A stretch of 64,000 bases of DNA from an uncultured Oscillibacter sp. (GCA_946551795.1 CAMNRF010000001.1:62001-126000); one strand, 5' to 3'; counted from the first letter of the stretch, positions 8,921 through 20,397 are shown. Notes: generated by a model from the letters alone, not told the origin. Made by a program: numbers and translations.

Positions 8921-9627
8921 CGGATAAAATCCCCGCCTGTCTCCCGCAGCCAGCCGGTCAGGGCGGACAGGTCCGACTGCGTGTGAAACCAGTGCTCCGC
9001 GTGTTCCGCCGTCCGCAGGCGGCAGGAGAACCGCTCCGCGAAAGCGGCCGTCACAGCCCGGTCGCACAGTGTATCCCGTTCGCCCACCAGAATCTCCGTG
9101 GGAATGGGCCAGCGGCGGATAGGGTGGTCCCGCACATAGCAGAAGTAGTCCCAGTAGAGGGTCTGTCCCATGGGGGTGGGGACGGCTCCTTCCCGCTCCA
9201 GCCGCTCCGGGGTCACATCGAACCAGGTCATCATGCTGTGGATCAGCGCGCCCATATCCACCACCGGGGAGAGGAACCAGGCCCGCTCTATCCGGCGGCC
9301 TCCATAGGCAAGCAGGCTGAAATAGGCGCCCATGCTGACGGCGAACAGCCCAACATGCTTCCACCGGTCCTCGGCGTAATCCAGCACGGCTGTGAGATCC
9401 CGGACGCAGGCAGGGGGCTTGCAGAGCGTGGGCTTTCCCTGCCGCGCTCCATGTTCCGGCAGGTCGAAGCTGAGAATCTGACAGCCTCTGAATGTATCCG
9501 CCAGGAGGCGGAAGGGCGTATCCTCCTTGTGGGACTGGGCTCCGTGGACGGCCACCAGCACACGGTCCGACTCCGCGCCCCAGAGGGCGCAGGGGATGGC
9601 CTGGATTTGAAAGAGATGGGGATTCAT
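8917..9627 (-). CDS. Alpha/beta hydrolase
   Basis: HGAQSHKEDT, GLFAVSMGAYFSLL (GxSxG nucleophile elbow), ILVGERDTLCDR, EHWFHT; SD GGAAGGA. Confidence 0.85.
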   Translation of the reverse strand: MNPHLFQIQAIPCALWGAESDRVLVAVHGAQSHKEDTPFRLLADTFRGCQILSFDLPEHGARQGKPTLCKPPACVRDLTAVLDYAEDRWKHVGLFAVSMGAYFSLLAYGGRRIERAWFLSPVVDMGALIHSMMTWFDVTPERLEREGAVPTPMGQTLYWDYFCYVRDHPIRRWPIPTEILVGERDTLCDRAVTAAFAERFSCRLRTAEHAEHWFHTQSDLSALTGWLRETGGDFIR

Positions 9628-9725
9628 AGCGGTCCTTCCTTTTTCAAAGTGTTGCCACATCATCATACCACGGCAGTCCCATCTCCGCAAGAGGGCGAGG
9701 GGAGGGAGAAAATTTCCGCGCCTCG

Positions 9726-9754
9726 TTGTAATTCGCCGCCGCTTGCGGTATAAT
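9726..9754 (+). promoter_or_regulatory. SigA promoter of murD
   Basis: TTGTAA-17 nt-TATAAT. Confidence 0.75.
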
Positions 9755-9794
9755 TTCACTGTCTATTTTTCCGAACACGTAAGGAGCGGTTTCC

Positions 9795-11171
9795 ATGACA
9801 TTTGAGGAGTACTTAAAAAGTTTACAGGGCAGGAGCGTGGCCGTCATCGGCATCGGCGTGTCCAACCAGCCGCTGATCCAGCTGCTGCTCTCCCGGGGCA
9901 TCTCCGTCACCGCCTGTGACAAAAAGAGCCGGGAGACCCTGGGCCCCCTGGCGGAGGAGCTGGAGAAGCGCGGCTGCCGCCTGCGCCTGGGAGAGGACTA
10001 TCTCCAGGGCCTGAACCAGGACATCATCTTCCGCACTCCCGGGATGCGCCCGGACCTGCCGGAGCTGACGGCCGCCGTGGAGCGAGGAAGCCTCCTCACC
10101 AGTGAGATGGAGGTCTTTTTCCAGGTCTGTCCCTGCACGAAGATCGCGGTGACCGGCAGCGACGGCAAGACCACCACCACCACCATCATCGCGGAGCTGC
10201 TGCGGGCCGCCGGGAAAACCGTCCACCTGGGGGGAAACATCGGCCATCCTCTGCTGGCGGAGACCGGGGAGATGAAGCCGGAGGACGTGGCGGTGCTGGA
10301 GCTGAGCTCCTTCCAGCTGATGACCATGACCCACAGCCCCCACATCGCCGTCGTCACTAATCTGGCCCCCAACCATCTGGATGTCCACAGAGATTTTGCG
10401 GAGTATATTTCCGCAAAGGAAAATATCTTTACACACCAGTCTGTGGAGGATATTGCCGTCTTTAATGCCGACAATGACATCACCCTTGAGGAGTCGTGCC
10501 GCGTCCCGGGCCGGGCCAGGCTGTTCTCCCGGCGGCGGGAGGTGGAGGACGGCGTGTTCCTGCGGGGAGACGCTGTTATCGCCCGGAGCGGCGGCTCGGA
10601 GCGGGAGGTCCTGAAAGTCTCCGGCATCAAGCTGCCCGGCGTCCACAACGTGGAGAACTACATGGCGGCCATCGCCGCCGTGGACGGCCTGGTCCCTGAC
10701 GAGATCATCCGGAGATTCGCCGCGGAGTTCGGCGGCGTGGAGCACCGCATTGAGCTGGTGCGGGAGCTGGACGGCGTGCGCTGGTACAACGACTCCATCG
10801 CCTCCAGCCCCAGCCGCACCATCGCGGGGCTCCGCTCCTTTGACCGGAAGGTCATCCTCATCGCCGGCGGCAAGGACAAGGGGATTCCCTATGACGCCCT
10901 GGGGCCGGAGGTCAACGACCACGTGAAGCTGCTGATCCTCTGCGGCGCCACGGCGGGCGTGATCCGCCGGGCCGTGGAGGAGGCGGAGAACTACGACGGA
11001 TTGGAGATTGTGGATGTGTCCGACTACCGGGAGGCGGTCTCCCTTGCCCGAAGCCGGGCAGGGGAGGGGGACGTGGTGATGCTCTCCCCGGCCAGCACCT
11101 CCTTTGACCGCTTTGCCAATTTCATGGAGCGGGGCAGGGTGTTCAAGGAGATCGTCAACAGCCTGAAATAG
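9795..11171 (+). CDS. murD: UDP-N-acetylmuramoylalanine--D-glutamate ligase MurD
   Basis: VAVIGIGVSNQPL, VTGSDGKTTTTTII, NHLDVH, HRIELV, YNDSIASSP motifs. Confidence 0.95.
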   Translation: MTFEEYLKSLQGRSVAVIGIGVSNQPLIQLLLSRGISVTACDKKSRETLGPLAEELEKRGCRLRLGEDYLQGLNQDIIFRTPGMRPDLPELTAAVERGSLLTSEMEVFFQVCPCTKIAVTGSDGKTTTTTIIAELLRAAGKTVHLGGNIGHPLLAETGEMKPEDVAVLELSSFQLMTMTHSPHIAVVTNLAPNHLDVHRDFAEYISAKENIFTHQSVEDIAVFNADNDITLEESCRVPGRARLFSRRREVEDGVFLRGDAVIARSGGSEREVLKVSGIKLPGVHNVENYMAAIAAVDGLVPDEIIRRFAAEFGGVEHRIELVRELDGVRWYNDSIASSPSRTIAGLRSFDRKVILIAGGKDKGIPYDALGPEVNDHVKLLILCGATAGVIRRAVEEAENYDGLEIVDVSDYREAVSLARSRAGEGDVVMLSPASTSFDRFANFMERGRVFKEIVNSLK

Positions 11172-11223
11172 TGAGATAGGGCCAAGCCGCCGCCGCATAG
11201 GATTGCCGGAGGGGGTGGCGCTC

Positions 11224-13910
<2,687 letters not shown>

Positions 13911-13947
13911 CGGTGCAAACCGTGCTGCCGGCAGGGAGGGGAGAGAG

Positions 13948-14157
13948 ATGGATGCTATGGAACACAGGGATGCCGGAGAGGTGCTCCGGCAGATCGACAG
14001 CACCCTTTCGGAGATCGAGCGCACCCTGGACCAGATGCTGGCGCTGGCGGAGCTGTCCGCCAGCGACCTGAACCTAGACCGGGCCGCGCTGCAAAAGACC
14101 CTGGAGCGCCTGGGGCAGAAGATCGACCGTCTGGCGGACGGTCTCCCGTCTCCGTGA
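13948..14157 (+). CDS. Small coiled-coil hypothetical protein
   Basis: GGGAGGGGAGAGAG SD before ATG; 69 aa helical ORF downstream of ligA. Confidence 0.55.
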   Translation: MDAMEHRDAGEVLRQIDSTLSEIERTLDQMLALAELSASDLNLDRAALQKTLERLGQKIDRLADGLPSP

Positions 14158-14177
14158 GTGCAAAGGCGCTGAAAAGA

Positions 14178-14206
14178 GGGCCGGGACGGCAGTGCCGTCC
14201 CGGCCC
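14178..14206. terminator. Terminator hairpin between convergent genes
   Basis: GGGCCGGGACGG-cagt-GCCGTCCCGGCCC. Confidence 0.65.
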
Positions 14207-14243
14207 TGATGCTTTCTCCGCGGATTTACAGCGGGGAAAAACC

Positions 14244-14840
14244 TCACTTGTCAAACGCCGGATTCATATAGTAGACGTTTTTCTCGTTCATCTTATCCTT
14301 TGCCAGCCGCAGGCCCTCGCCGAACCGCTGGAAGTGGACCACCTCCCGGGCCCGCAGGAACCGGATGACATCGTTGACATCCGGGTCGTCGCTGAGGCGC
14401 AGGATGTTGTCGTAGGTCACGCGGGCCTTCTGCTCCGCCGCCAGGTCCTCCGTCAGATCGGCGATGACGTCGCCGGTGACCTGCATGGTGGAGGCGGACC
14501 AGGGGTAGCCGGAGGCGAACTGGGGATAGACGCCGGTGGTGTGATCCACAAAGTAGGTGTCAAACCCGGCGGTCCGGATCTGCTCCTCCGTCAGGTTCCG
14601 GGTCAGCTGATGGACAAGGGTGCCCACCATCTCCAGGTGGCCTAGCTCCTCCGTGCCAATATCGGTCAGCAGCCCCTTCAGCTCGGCGTAGGGCATGGAG
14701 TACCGCTGGCTCAGATACCGCAGAGAGGCCCCCAGCTCCCCGTCGGGACCGCCGTACTGGCTGATGATGACCGACGCCAGCTTGGGGTTGCTGTTCTTGA
14801 TTTTCACCGGATACTGCAATTTCTTCTCATAGATAAACAT
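14244..14840 (-). CDS. cotJC: Spore coat manganese catalase CotJC
   Basis: KNSNPKLASVIISQYGGPDGELGASLRYLSQRY, DIGTEELGHLEMV, AAEQKARVTYDNI. Confidence 0.93.
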   Translation of the reverse strand: MFIYEKKLQYPVKIKNSNPKLASVIISQYGGPDGELGASLRYLSQRYSMPYAELKGLLTDIGTEELGHLEMVGTLVHQLTRNLTEEQIRTAGFDTYFVDHTTGVYPQFASGYPWSASTMQVTGDVIADLTEDLAAEQKARVTYDNILRLSDDPDVNDVIRFLRAREVVHFQRFGEGLRLAKDKMNEKNVYYMNPAFDK

Positions 14841-15301
14841 CAGTCATTCCCTCCAAAATCCCAGGGCCAGGGGTCTTTCAGCCAGGCGTAGCCGTCCTCC
14901 GGGGTCAGATCGGTCTGGAGCAGGGGACCGTGCATCTTCTGGTACTTCTCCTGTCCCTCCTTCAGCAGCTTGACATAGGACCAGTACAGCTGCAGCGCCT
15001 CCTGGTCCTGGGCGTGGGTGGTCAGGTACAGGCCCAGCTCGTCGACGGCGAAGCTCAGAGCCATCAGCTCCACCAGGGCGGTGTTGGCCAGCTTGGTCCT
15101 GGCCTGGATGGCCGCCTTGAAGGGCAGGTTCAGTCCGGGAAAGAGGGTGCCGGTCTCCAGCGCCTCCATCCGGCTGTACCGGGTGGGATTGTTCTCCTGC
15201 ATGGGGATATAGGGAAACGCCAGCTGGGCGCAGCCGGGCAGGGGACCCTGGCCCACGCCGCAGGCGGAATTCTCAGGCCTGTTCTGTTCAGGTTTTTCCA
15301 T
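14840..15301 (-). CDS. Fused CotJA-like + CotJB-like spore coat protein
   Basis: N-term LAFPYIPMQENNPTRYSRMEALETGTLFPGLNLPF (CotJA-like), C-term LVELMALSFAVDELGLYLTTHAQDQEALQLY..YGPLLQ..WLKDPWPW-like (CotJB-like); TGATG coupling to cotJC. Confidence 0.85.
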   Translation of the reverse strand: MEKPEQNRPENSACGVGQGPLPGCAQLAFPYIPMQENNPTRYSRMEALETGTLFPGLNLPFKAAIQARTKLANTALVELMALSFAVDELGLYLTTHAQDQEALQLYWSYVKLLKEGQEKYQKMHGPLLQTDLTPEDGYAWLKDPWPWDFGGND

Positions 15302-15470
15302 TTGTTATGGACGCCTCCTTCTGAGTGAGGCGCGCAAATGAAAACAGCCGCGCTCTGATTTGCGCGCCACGCGTTGGCACGATCCGCCGGAAAGACGGGA
15401 TGGGCCGCGCCACGCGTTACTCCATTGTATGCCGGGAGGGGGAGAAGGGGAACGCGGTCAAAATTAGCGT

Positions 15471-15499
15471 TTGCTTTCACCGGGCGGAAACGGTATAAT
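15471..15499 (+). promoter_or_regulatory. SigA-like promoter upstream of cwlD-like gene
   Basis: TTGCTT-17 nt-TATAAT. Confidence 0.6.
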
Positions 15500-15563
15500 G
15501 GAGATAAGGTGCGGCGCTGTGAAGAATATGGGATAAGCCGTCCGGCATAGCCTCCAGAAGGGG

Positions 15564-16304
15564 GTGCTGTCTGTGATTATTCTGATTCGTAAACGCGTAT
15601 TTCTGCTCTCCGCGTTCTTTTGCTGTTTTCTCGCGGGATTGGCCGCCGTCCTCTTTTTCGGCCATACGCCGGCGGCTCCGGTCTTTGCCGCCCGGGACGG
15701 CGTGCCGGTGACCGTGGTGGTGGACGCCGGGCACGGCGGGGAGGACGGCGGCGCCACATCGCCGGACGGCGTGGAGGAGAGCCGCCTCAACCTGGAGATC
15801 GCCCTGCGGGTGAACGACCTGCTGCGCTTTGCGGGGCAGCGGACGCTGCTGACCCGCAGCGAGGATGTCACCATCGCCGACCCGGACCTGGGCACCGTCC
15901 GCCAGCGGAAGGTCTCCGATCTGAAAAACCGGGTGGCGATGGTGAACGGCACGGAGAACGCCGTACTGCTGAGCGTCCACCAGAACAGCCTGCCCTCCTC
16001 CGTCGTGACCCATGGGGCCCAGGTGTTCTGGAACCGGCAGGAGGGGGCGGAGACGCTGGCGGAGACTGTGCAGGAGGCGCTGAACGAATCCATCAACGCG
16101 GGAAATGAAAAACATCCGAAGCCAATCCCCGCCACCATCTACCTGATGAAAAATATCACGGCTCCGGGAATCATTGTGGAGTGCGGCTTTTTGTCCAACC
16201 CGGAGGAAACCGTCCAACTGCAGCAGCCGGACTATCAACTGAAGCTGGCCGCCGCCATTGCCGCCGGGTATCTGCGGTGCGCGGCGGGGGAGGAAGTGCC
16301 ATGA
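15564..16304 (+). CDS. cwlD: N-acetylmuramoyl-L-alanine amidase, CwlD-like
   Basis: VVVDAGHGGEDGGA, LLSVHQNS, IVECGFLSNPEE motifs of Amidase_3. Confidence 0.9.
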   Translation: MLSVIILIRKRVFLLSAFFCCFLAGLAAVLFFGHTPAAPVFAARDGVPVTVVVDAGHGGEDGGATSPDGVEESRLNLEIALRVNDLLRFAGQRTLLTRSEDVTIADPDLGTVRQRKVSDLKNRVAMVNGTENAVLLSVHQNSLPSSVVTHGAQVFWNRQEGAETLAETVQEALNESINAGNEKHPKPIPATIYLMKNITAPGIIVECGFLSNPEETVQLQQPDYQLKLAAAIAAGYLRCAAGEEVP

Positions 16305-17677
16305 AACAGAAAACCATGTTCTACTGCACGGAGTGCGGCAACGAGACGGCGAAATGGGCGGGGAAGTGCCCCGCCTGCGGCGCCTGGAATACCATCGTGG
16401 AGCAGCCTGAGACGCCCCGGGCGGCAAAGGGCGGGAAGGCGGCCCGCTCCCCGCTGCCCGGCCGCCGGGCCTGTCCGGTGACGGAGCTGGAGACCGACGA
16501 GGAGATCCGGTTTCCCACCGGCATGGGGGAGCTGGACCGGGTCCTGGGCGGCGGCGCGGTGAAGGGCTCCCTGGTGCTGGTAGGCGGCGCGCCGGGCATC
16601 GGAAAGTCCACGCTGATGCTGCAGATCTGCAGCAAGCTCAGCGAGACCTGCAAGATCCTGTATGTATCCGGTGAGGAGTCGGAGCACCAGCTGAAGCTGC
16701 GGGCCCGGCGGCTCCGTGTGGAGAGCGGAAACCTCTACGTGGTCTCGGAGACCAGCCTGGGTGCTGTTCTGGAGTCCGTGGCGGCGGAACAGCCCGATGT
16801 TCTGATCGTGGACTCCATCCAGACCCTGTACAATGAGTCCCTGGACTCCCCGGCGGGCAGTGTCAGCCAGGTAAAGGACTGTACCATGGCACTGATGCAG
16901 CTGGCGAAAGGACAGGGGGGGACCACGGTCTTCGTCATCGGCCATGTAAACAAAGAGGGCTCCATTGCCGGCCCCAAGGTCCTGGAGCACATGGTGGACT
17001 GTGTACTGTACTTTGAAGGTGACCAGCACACCTCCTACCGCATCCTGCGGGCGGCGAAAAACCGCTTCGGCGCCACCAATGAGATTGGCGTCTTCGAGAT
17101 GCGGGACGAGGGGCTGACGGAGGTGGAGAATCCCTCGGAGATGCTGCTCTCAGGCCGTCCGGAGGACGCGCCGGGCACCTGCGTCACCTGCGTCATGGAG
17201 GGGATGCGCCCGGTGCTGGCGGAGATTCAGGCCCTGGTGGTGACCTCCGCCGGGGGCAATCCCCGGCGCACCAGCAACGGCTTTGACTACAACCGGGCGG
17301 CCATGCTGCTGGCCGTTCTGGAGAAGCGGGGCGGGCTGAAGGTCTCCGCCTGCGACGCCTACCTGAATATCATCGGCGGCCTCTGGCTGGACGAGCCCGC
17401 CGCGGACCTCGCGGCGGTGGTGGCGCTGGCCTCCAGCTATCTGGACAGGCCCGTCCCCAACGACCTGGTGGCCATTGGGGAGGTGGGCCTGACCGGGGAG
17501 CTGCGGACCGTCAACCAGCTGGCCCAGCGGATTTCCGAGGTGCGGCGGCTGGGCTTTCGGAAGTGTGTCATTCCGGCCCACCGGGCCGGGAGCCTGGGGG
17601 CGTTTCCCGGTCTGGAGCTGCTGCCGGCTCGAAATATCGGTGAGGCGATCCGAGCCGCTTTGCGTCCGCGGGAATGA
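16301..17677 (+). CDS. radA: DNA repair protein RadA
   Basis: CTECGNETAKWAGKCPACGAWNT zinc finger, GGAPGIGKSTLMLQ, KNRFGATNEIGVFEM. Confidence 0.97.
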   Translation: MKQKTMFYCTECGNETAKWAGKCPACGAWNTIVEQPETPRAAKGGKAARSPLPGRRACPVTELETDEEIRFPTGMGELDRVLGGGAVKGSLVLVGGAPGIGKSTLMLQICSKLSETCKILYVSGEESEHQLKLRARRLRVESGNLYVVSETSLGAVLESVAAEQPDVLIVDSIQTLYNESLDSPAGSVSQVKDCTMALMQLAKGQGGTTVFVIGHVNKEGSIAGPKVLEHMVDCVLYFEGDQHTSYRILRAAKNRFGATNEIGVFEMRDEGLTEVENPSEMLLSGRPEDAPGTCVTCVMEGMRPVLAEIQALVVTSAGGNPRRTSNGFDYNRAAMLLAVLEKRGGLKVSACDAYLNIIGGLWLDEPAADLAAVVALASSYLDRPVPNDLVAIGEVGLTGELRTVNQLAQRISEVRRLGFRKCVIPAHRAGSLGAFPGLELLPARNIGEAIRAALRPRE

Positions 17678-17798
17678 AGTGGACGCAGGCGCCTCCCAGG
17701 GCGGGCACCCCGGCGGCGGCCGCGCTGTCCAGCGTACAGACACCGTCGGACTGATAGACGCAGGAACTGGTGCAGGGAATCAAGCTCATGGCAATCAT
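17568..17798 (-). CDS. Small Cys-rich protein, overlapping radA 3' end antisense
   Basis: MIAMSLIPCTSSCVYQSDGVCTLDSAAAAGVPALGGACVHFIP with AAGGAG SD 5 nt upstream of ATG. Confidence 0.6.
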   Translation of the reverse strand: MIAMSLIPCTSSCVYQSDGVCTLDSAAAAGVPALGGACVHFIPADAKRLGSPHRYFEPAAAPDRETPPGSRPGGPE

Positions 17799-17862
17799 CC
17801 ATTCTCCTTGAATTTTTCTTAGCTTGACCCGCCTGACGGAATTTCATGCAGAAGGGGAGACC

Positions 17863-18279
17863 ATGGATATGAAGACGTGGCTCTATTTTCTAACGGCCGG
17901 CTCTGCGGTCTGCCTCGTGGTTTACCTGCTCTATTGCCGGGGGATCGCGGTGACAAAAAGGATCACCGCCGTCTTATTCGTCTTTCGGACGGGAAAAATG
18001 GGGACAGAGCCTCTGAATTCCTGCACCGGCTGGGTACGCCGCGTGGAAAGATTCCGGACTAGCGGGATCTATACATTCACCCTGGATTGTCAGCTGTCAA
18101 AGGGAGATGCGGCAGTATCGCTGCTGGACAAAGACAAGCGGGAACTGCTGCGTCTGGACCGAATCTCAGCCGGCGGAACAGTCGCGCTCTGTCGGGAAAA
18201 CAGGTATTATCTGTGCTGGAGGTTTCACGGCGCCACGGGAACGTGCGGGCTGCACTGGAAAAGTGGTTCCGCGATATGA
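17863..18279 (+). CDS. Hypothetical single-TM protein
   Basis: GGGGAGACC SD, MDMKTWLYFLTAGSAVCLVVYLLYC TM helix, ORF to 18279. Confidence 0.6.
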   Translation: MDMKTWLYFLTAGSAVCLVVYLLYCRGIAVTKRITAVLFVFRTGKMGTEPLNSCTGWVRRVERFRTSGIYTFTLDCQLSKGDAAVSLLDKDKRELLRLDRISAGGTVALCRENRYYLCWRFHGATGTCGLHWKSGSAI

Positions 18280-18287
18280 GGTAAAGC

Positions 18288-18872
18288 ATGATTATTTGGA
18301 TAAATGGGGCGTTTGGAGCGGGGAAGACCCAGGCCGCGTATGAACTGCGGCGCAGGAGCGGGAACGCGTATGTATACGACCCCGAAAACGCGGGCTGTTT
18401 TATTCGGAAAAACCTCCCCGCGTCCGCCTGTACCGACGATTTTCAGGACTATCCTATGTGGCGCACCGTCAACCTGGAGATGCTGCGTTATATTATGGAC
18501 CACTATACGGGAGATGTCATCGTTCCCATGACCGTCACCAGCCGGCAGTATTATGACGAGCTGATCGGCGGCCTGTCGGCGAACTATGACGTCAAACATA
18601 TCATCCTGTCCGCGGGGAAAAAGACACTTTTGAAAAGGCTGGCCTCCAGATTGGAGGGCCGCCGGTCCTGGGCCGCGCAGCAGATCGACAGATGTATCAC
18701 GGCCTTTGACAGCACTATCCCCGGGCACCAAATCGACACCGACCACATGGACATCGACCAAGTTGTCGAGGCGGTCGCGGCGGCTGCCGGGATCGCCATA
18801 CCGGCGGATGACCGGAGCGTTCTCCGCCGTTGGTTCGACAGGCGGGCGGTCCAGTGGCAAAACATCCGGTAA
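18288..18872 (+). CDS. tmrB: TmrB-like ATP-binding protein (tunicamycin resistance family)
   Basis: MIIWINGAFGAGKTQAAYELRRR, VYDPEN, DDFQDYPMWR, RSWAAQQIDRC resemble TmrB. Confidence 0.85.
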   Translation: MIIWINGAFGAGKTQAAYELRRRSGNAYVYDPENAGCFIRKNLPASACTDDFQDYPMWRTVNLEMLRYIMDHYTGDVIVPMTVTSRQYYDELIGGLSANYDVKHIILSAGKKTLLKRLASRLEGRRSWAAQQIDRCITAFDSTIPGHQIDTDHMDIDQVVEAVAAAAGIAIPADDRSVLRRWFDRRAVQWQNIR

Positions 18873-18945
18873 CCGGGATGACCTTTTGATTGACAGGCCG
18901 TCCAGAACGTGGTAAAATGCCAACAGTCTGCGGATTTTGTATCAC

Positions 18946-19022
18946 GCGTCCGTAGCTCAGCAGGATAGAGCGTCCGCCTCCTAAGCGGAAGGCCAGCGGT
19001 TCGAATCCGCTCGGGCGTACCA
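18946..19022 (+). tRNA. tRNA-Arg (anticodon CCU)
   Basis: GCGTCCG acceptor, TAGCTCAGCAGGATAGAGC D-arm, CCGCCTCCTAAGCGG anticodon arm (CCT), GGTTCGAATCC, encoded CCA. Confidence 0.96.
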
Positions 19023-19066
19023 GAAGAAAGAGACAGCCATCGGCTGTCTCTTTCTTCTGGTACGCC
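19014..19066 (+). repeat. Perfect 25-bp inverted repeat/terminator-like hairpin that includes the tRNA-Arg 3' end
   Basis: GGCGTACCAGAAGAAAGAGACAGCC-atc-GGCTGTCTCTTTCTTCTGGTACGCC. Confidence 0.95.
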
Positions 19067-19155
19067 GCCTTTTGCCTTTTGCAAGAGGCGGTCGCTGCGG
19101 CGGGTTGATTTCAATCATGCGGAAAAAACCCGCAAAGGTTTTTCCCGCACACACC
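19065..19155 (+). repeat. Two-hairpin repeat element copy 2 (downstream of tRNA-Arg)
   Basis: CCGCCT..AGGCGG hairpin + TCGCTGCGGCGGGTTGATTTCAATCATG core + GCGGaAAAAACC..GGTTTTTcCCGC hairpin + CACAC. Confidence 0.75.
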
Positions 19156-19287
19156 CTTTTCCTCGCGTAATCGGGGAGTTTTCTAAAATACCAAAGGTCT
19201 TCGCGGTGTTGGCGGCTGGACTTGTCGGGAAAACCGTGATATAATTGCTTTAGAACTCGGGGAGGAGGAATTTGCGGGGATTGACAC

Positions 19288-19317
19288 AATTGAACAAAAT
19301 AAAAATTTTGTTCAATT
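19288..19317. promoter_or_regulatory. AT-rich perfect palindrome upstream of xer gene
   Basis: AATTGAACAAAAT-aaaa-ATTTTGTTCAATT. Confidence 0.5.
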
Positions 19318-19383
19318 CAGGGGAGCTGAAAGCGCCCGGATGCACCTGAGGAGCCGCTTTCAGCCGATCCGCAAAACAGCAAT

Positions 19384-20397
19384 ATGGCCGATTACCGCAC
19401 CGAAGCTCCGCAGATCCTGCGGGACTTTCTCTCGTATCACGAAAACGTCAAGGCCCACTCCAAGCGCACCGTCGACGAATACTTTCTGGACCTTCGGAAT
19501 TTTTTCCGCTATATCAAGCAGATCCGTGATCCGGCTCTGGCCGGCAAACCGCTGGATGAGATCGACATTATGGATGTGGACATTGACCTGATGGCCACTG
19601 TATCCCTGACGGATATTTACGGCTATATGACCTATCTCAGCCGTGAGCGTCCGCAGCACCCCAACAGCCGCCACTCCGACTACGGCCTCAATGCCTCGTC
19701 CCGGGCCAGAAAAATCGCCACCATCCGGTCGTTTTACAATTATCTGACCAACAAGGCCCACCTACTTCGTGAAAATCCTGTCAAAGATATGGATTCTCCC
19801 AAATTGCGGAAATCCCTGCCAAAATACCTGACTCTGGATGAAAGCCTGAATCTTCTGTCCTCCGTAGACGGCAAGAATCAGGAGCGGGACTACTGCATTT
19901 TAACGCTCTTTCTCAACTGCGGCCTTCGGATCTCCGAATTGGTGGGCCTGAATCTCAACGACATCCAGGGCGACGCCCTGCGGGTCCTCGGCAAGGGCAA
20001 CAAGGTCCGCATCATCTACCTGAACGACGCCTGCCAGGACGCCCTCTCCCGGTACCTGGCGGTGCGGCGGAATATCACCGGCCGCCATGCCAACGCCCTG
20101 TTTCTCTCCGCGCAGAATGAGCGGATCAGCCGCTCCACCGTCCACGCCATGGTGAAAAAACGCCTGACGGCGGCGGGGCTGGACAGCACCCAGTACTCCT
20201 CTCATAAGCTGCGCCATACCGCCGCGACTCTGATGCTGCAAAACGGCGTGGACGTCCGGGCCGTGCAGGAGGTCCTGGGACACGACCACCTGAACACCAC
20301 TCAGATCTACACCCATATCGACAACGAATCCTTACGGGTAGCCGCAAAGGCAAATCCCTTGTCACGTGTTAAGAAATCCGGGAAACAGGAGACATAG
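19384..20397 (+). CDS. Tyrosine recombinase XerC/XerD family
   Basis: GLRISELVGLNL (Arg), HKLRHTAATLM, LGHDHLNTTQIYTH (His/Tyr) catalytic motifs. Confidence 0.93.
   Translation: MADYRTEAPQILRDFLSYHENVKAHSKRTVDEYFLDLRNFFRYIKQIRDPALAGKPLDEIDIMDVDIDLMATVSLTDIYGYMTYLSRERPQHPNSRHSDYGLNASSRARKIATIRSFYNYLTNKAHLLRENPVKDMDSPKLRKSLPKYLTLDESLNLLSSVDGKNQERDYCILTLFLNCGLRISELVGLNLNDIQGDALRVLGKGNKVRIIYLNDACQDALSRYLAVRRNITGRHANALFLSAQNERISRSTVHAMVKKRLTAAGLDSTQYSSHKLRHTAATLMLQNGVDVRAVQEVLGHDHLNTTQIYTHIDNESLRVAAKANPLSRVKKSGKQET

Noticed and set aside
8389-8986. Several ORFs (8389-8667, 8624-8986, 8721-8927) over rnpB
   Set aside because: They fall in RNase P RNA, which is recognised from conserved sequence and P1 pairing; no protein evidence.
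18981-19289. 102-aa minus-strand ORF across tRNA-Arg and the repeat element
   Set aside because: Runs through a tRNA and inverted repeats; no SD or recognisable domain.
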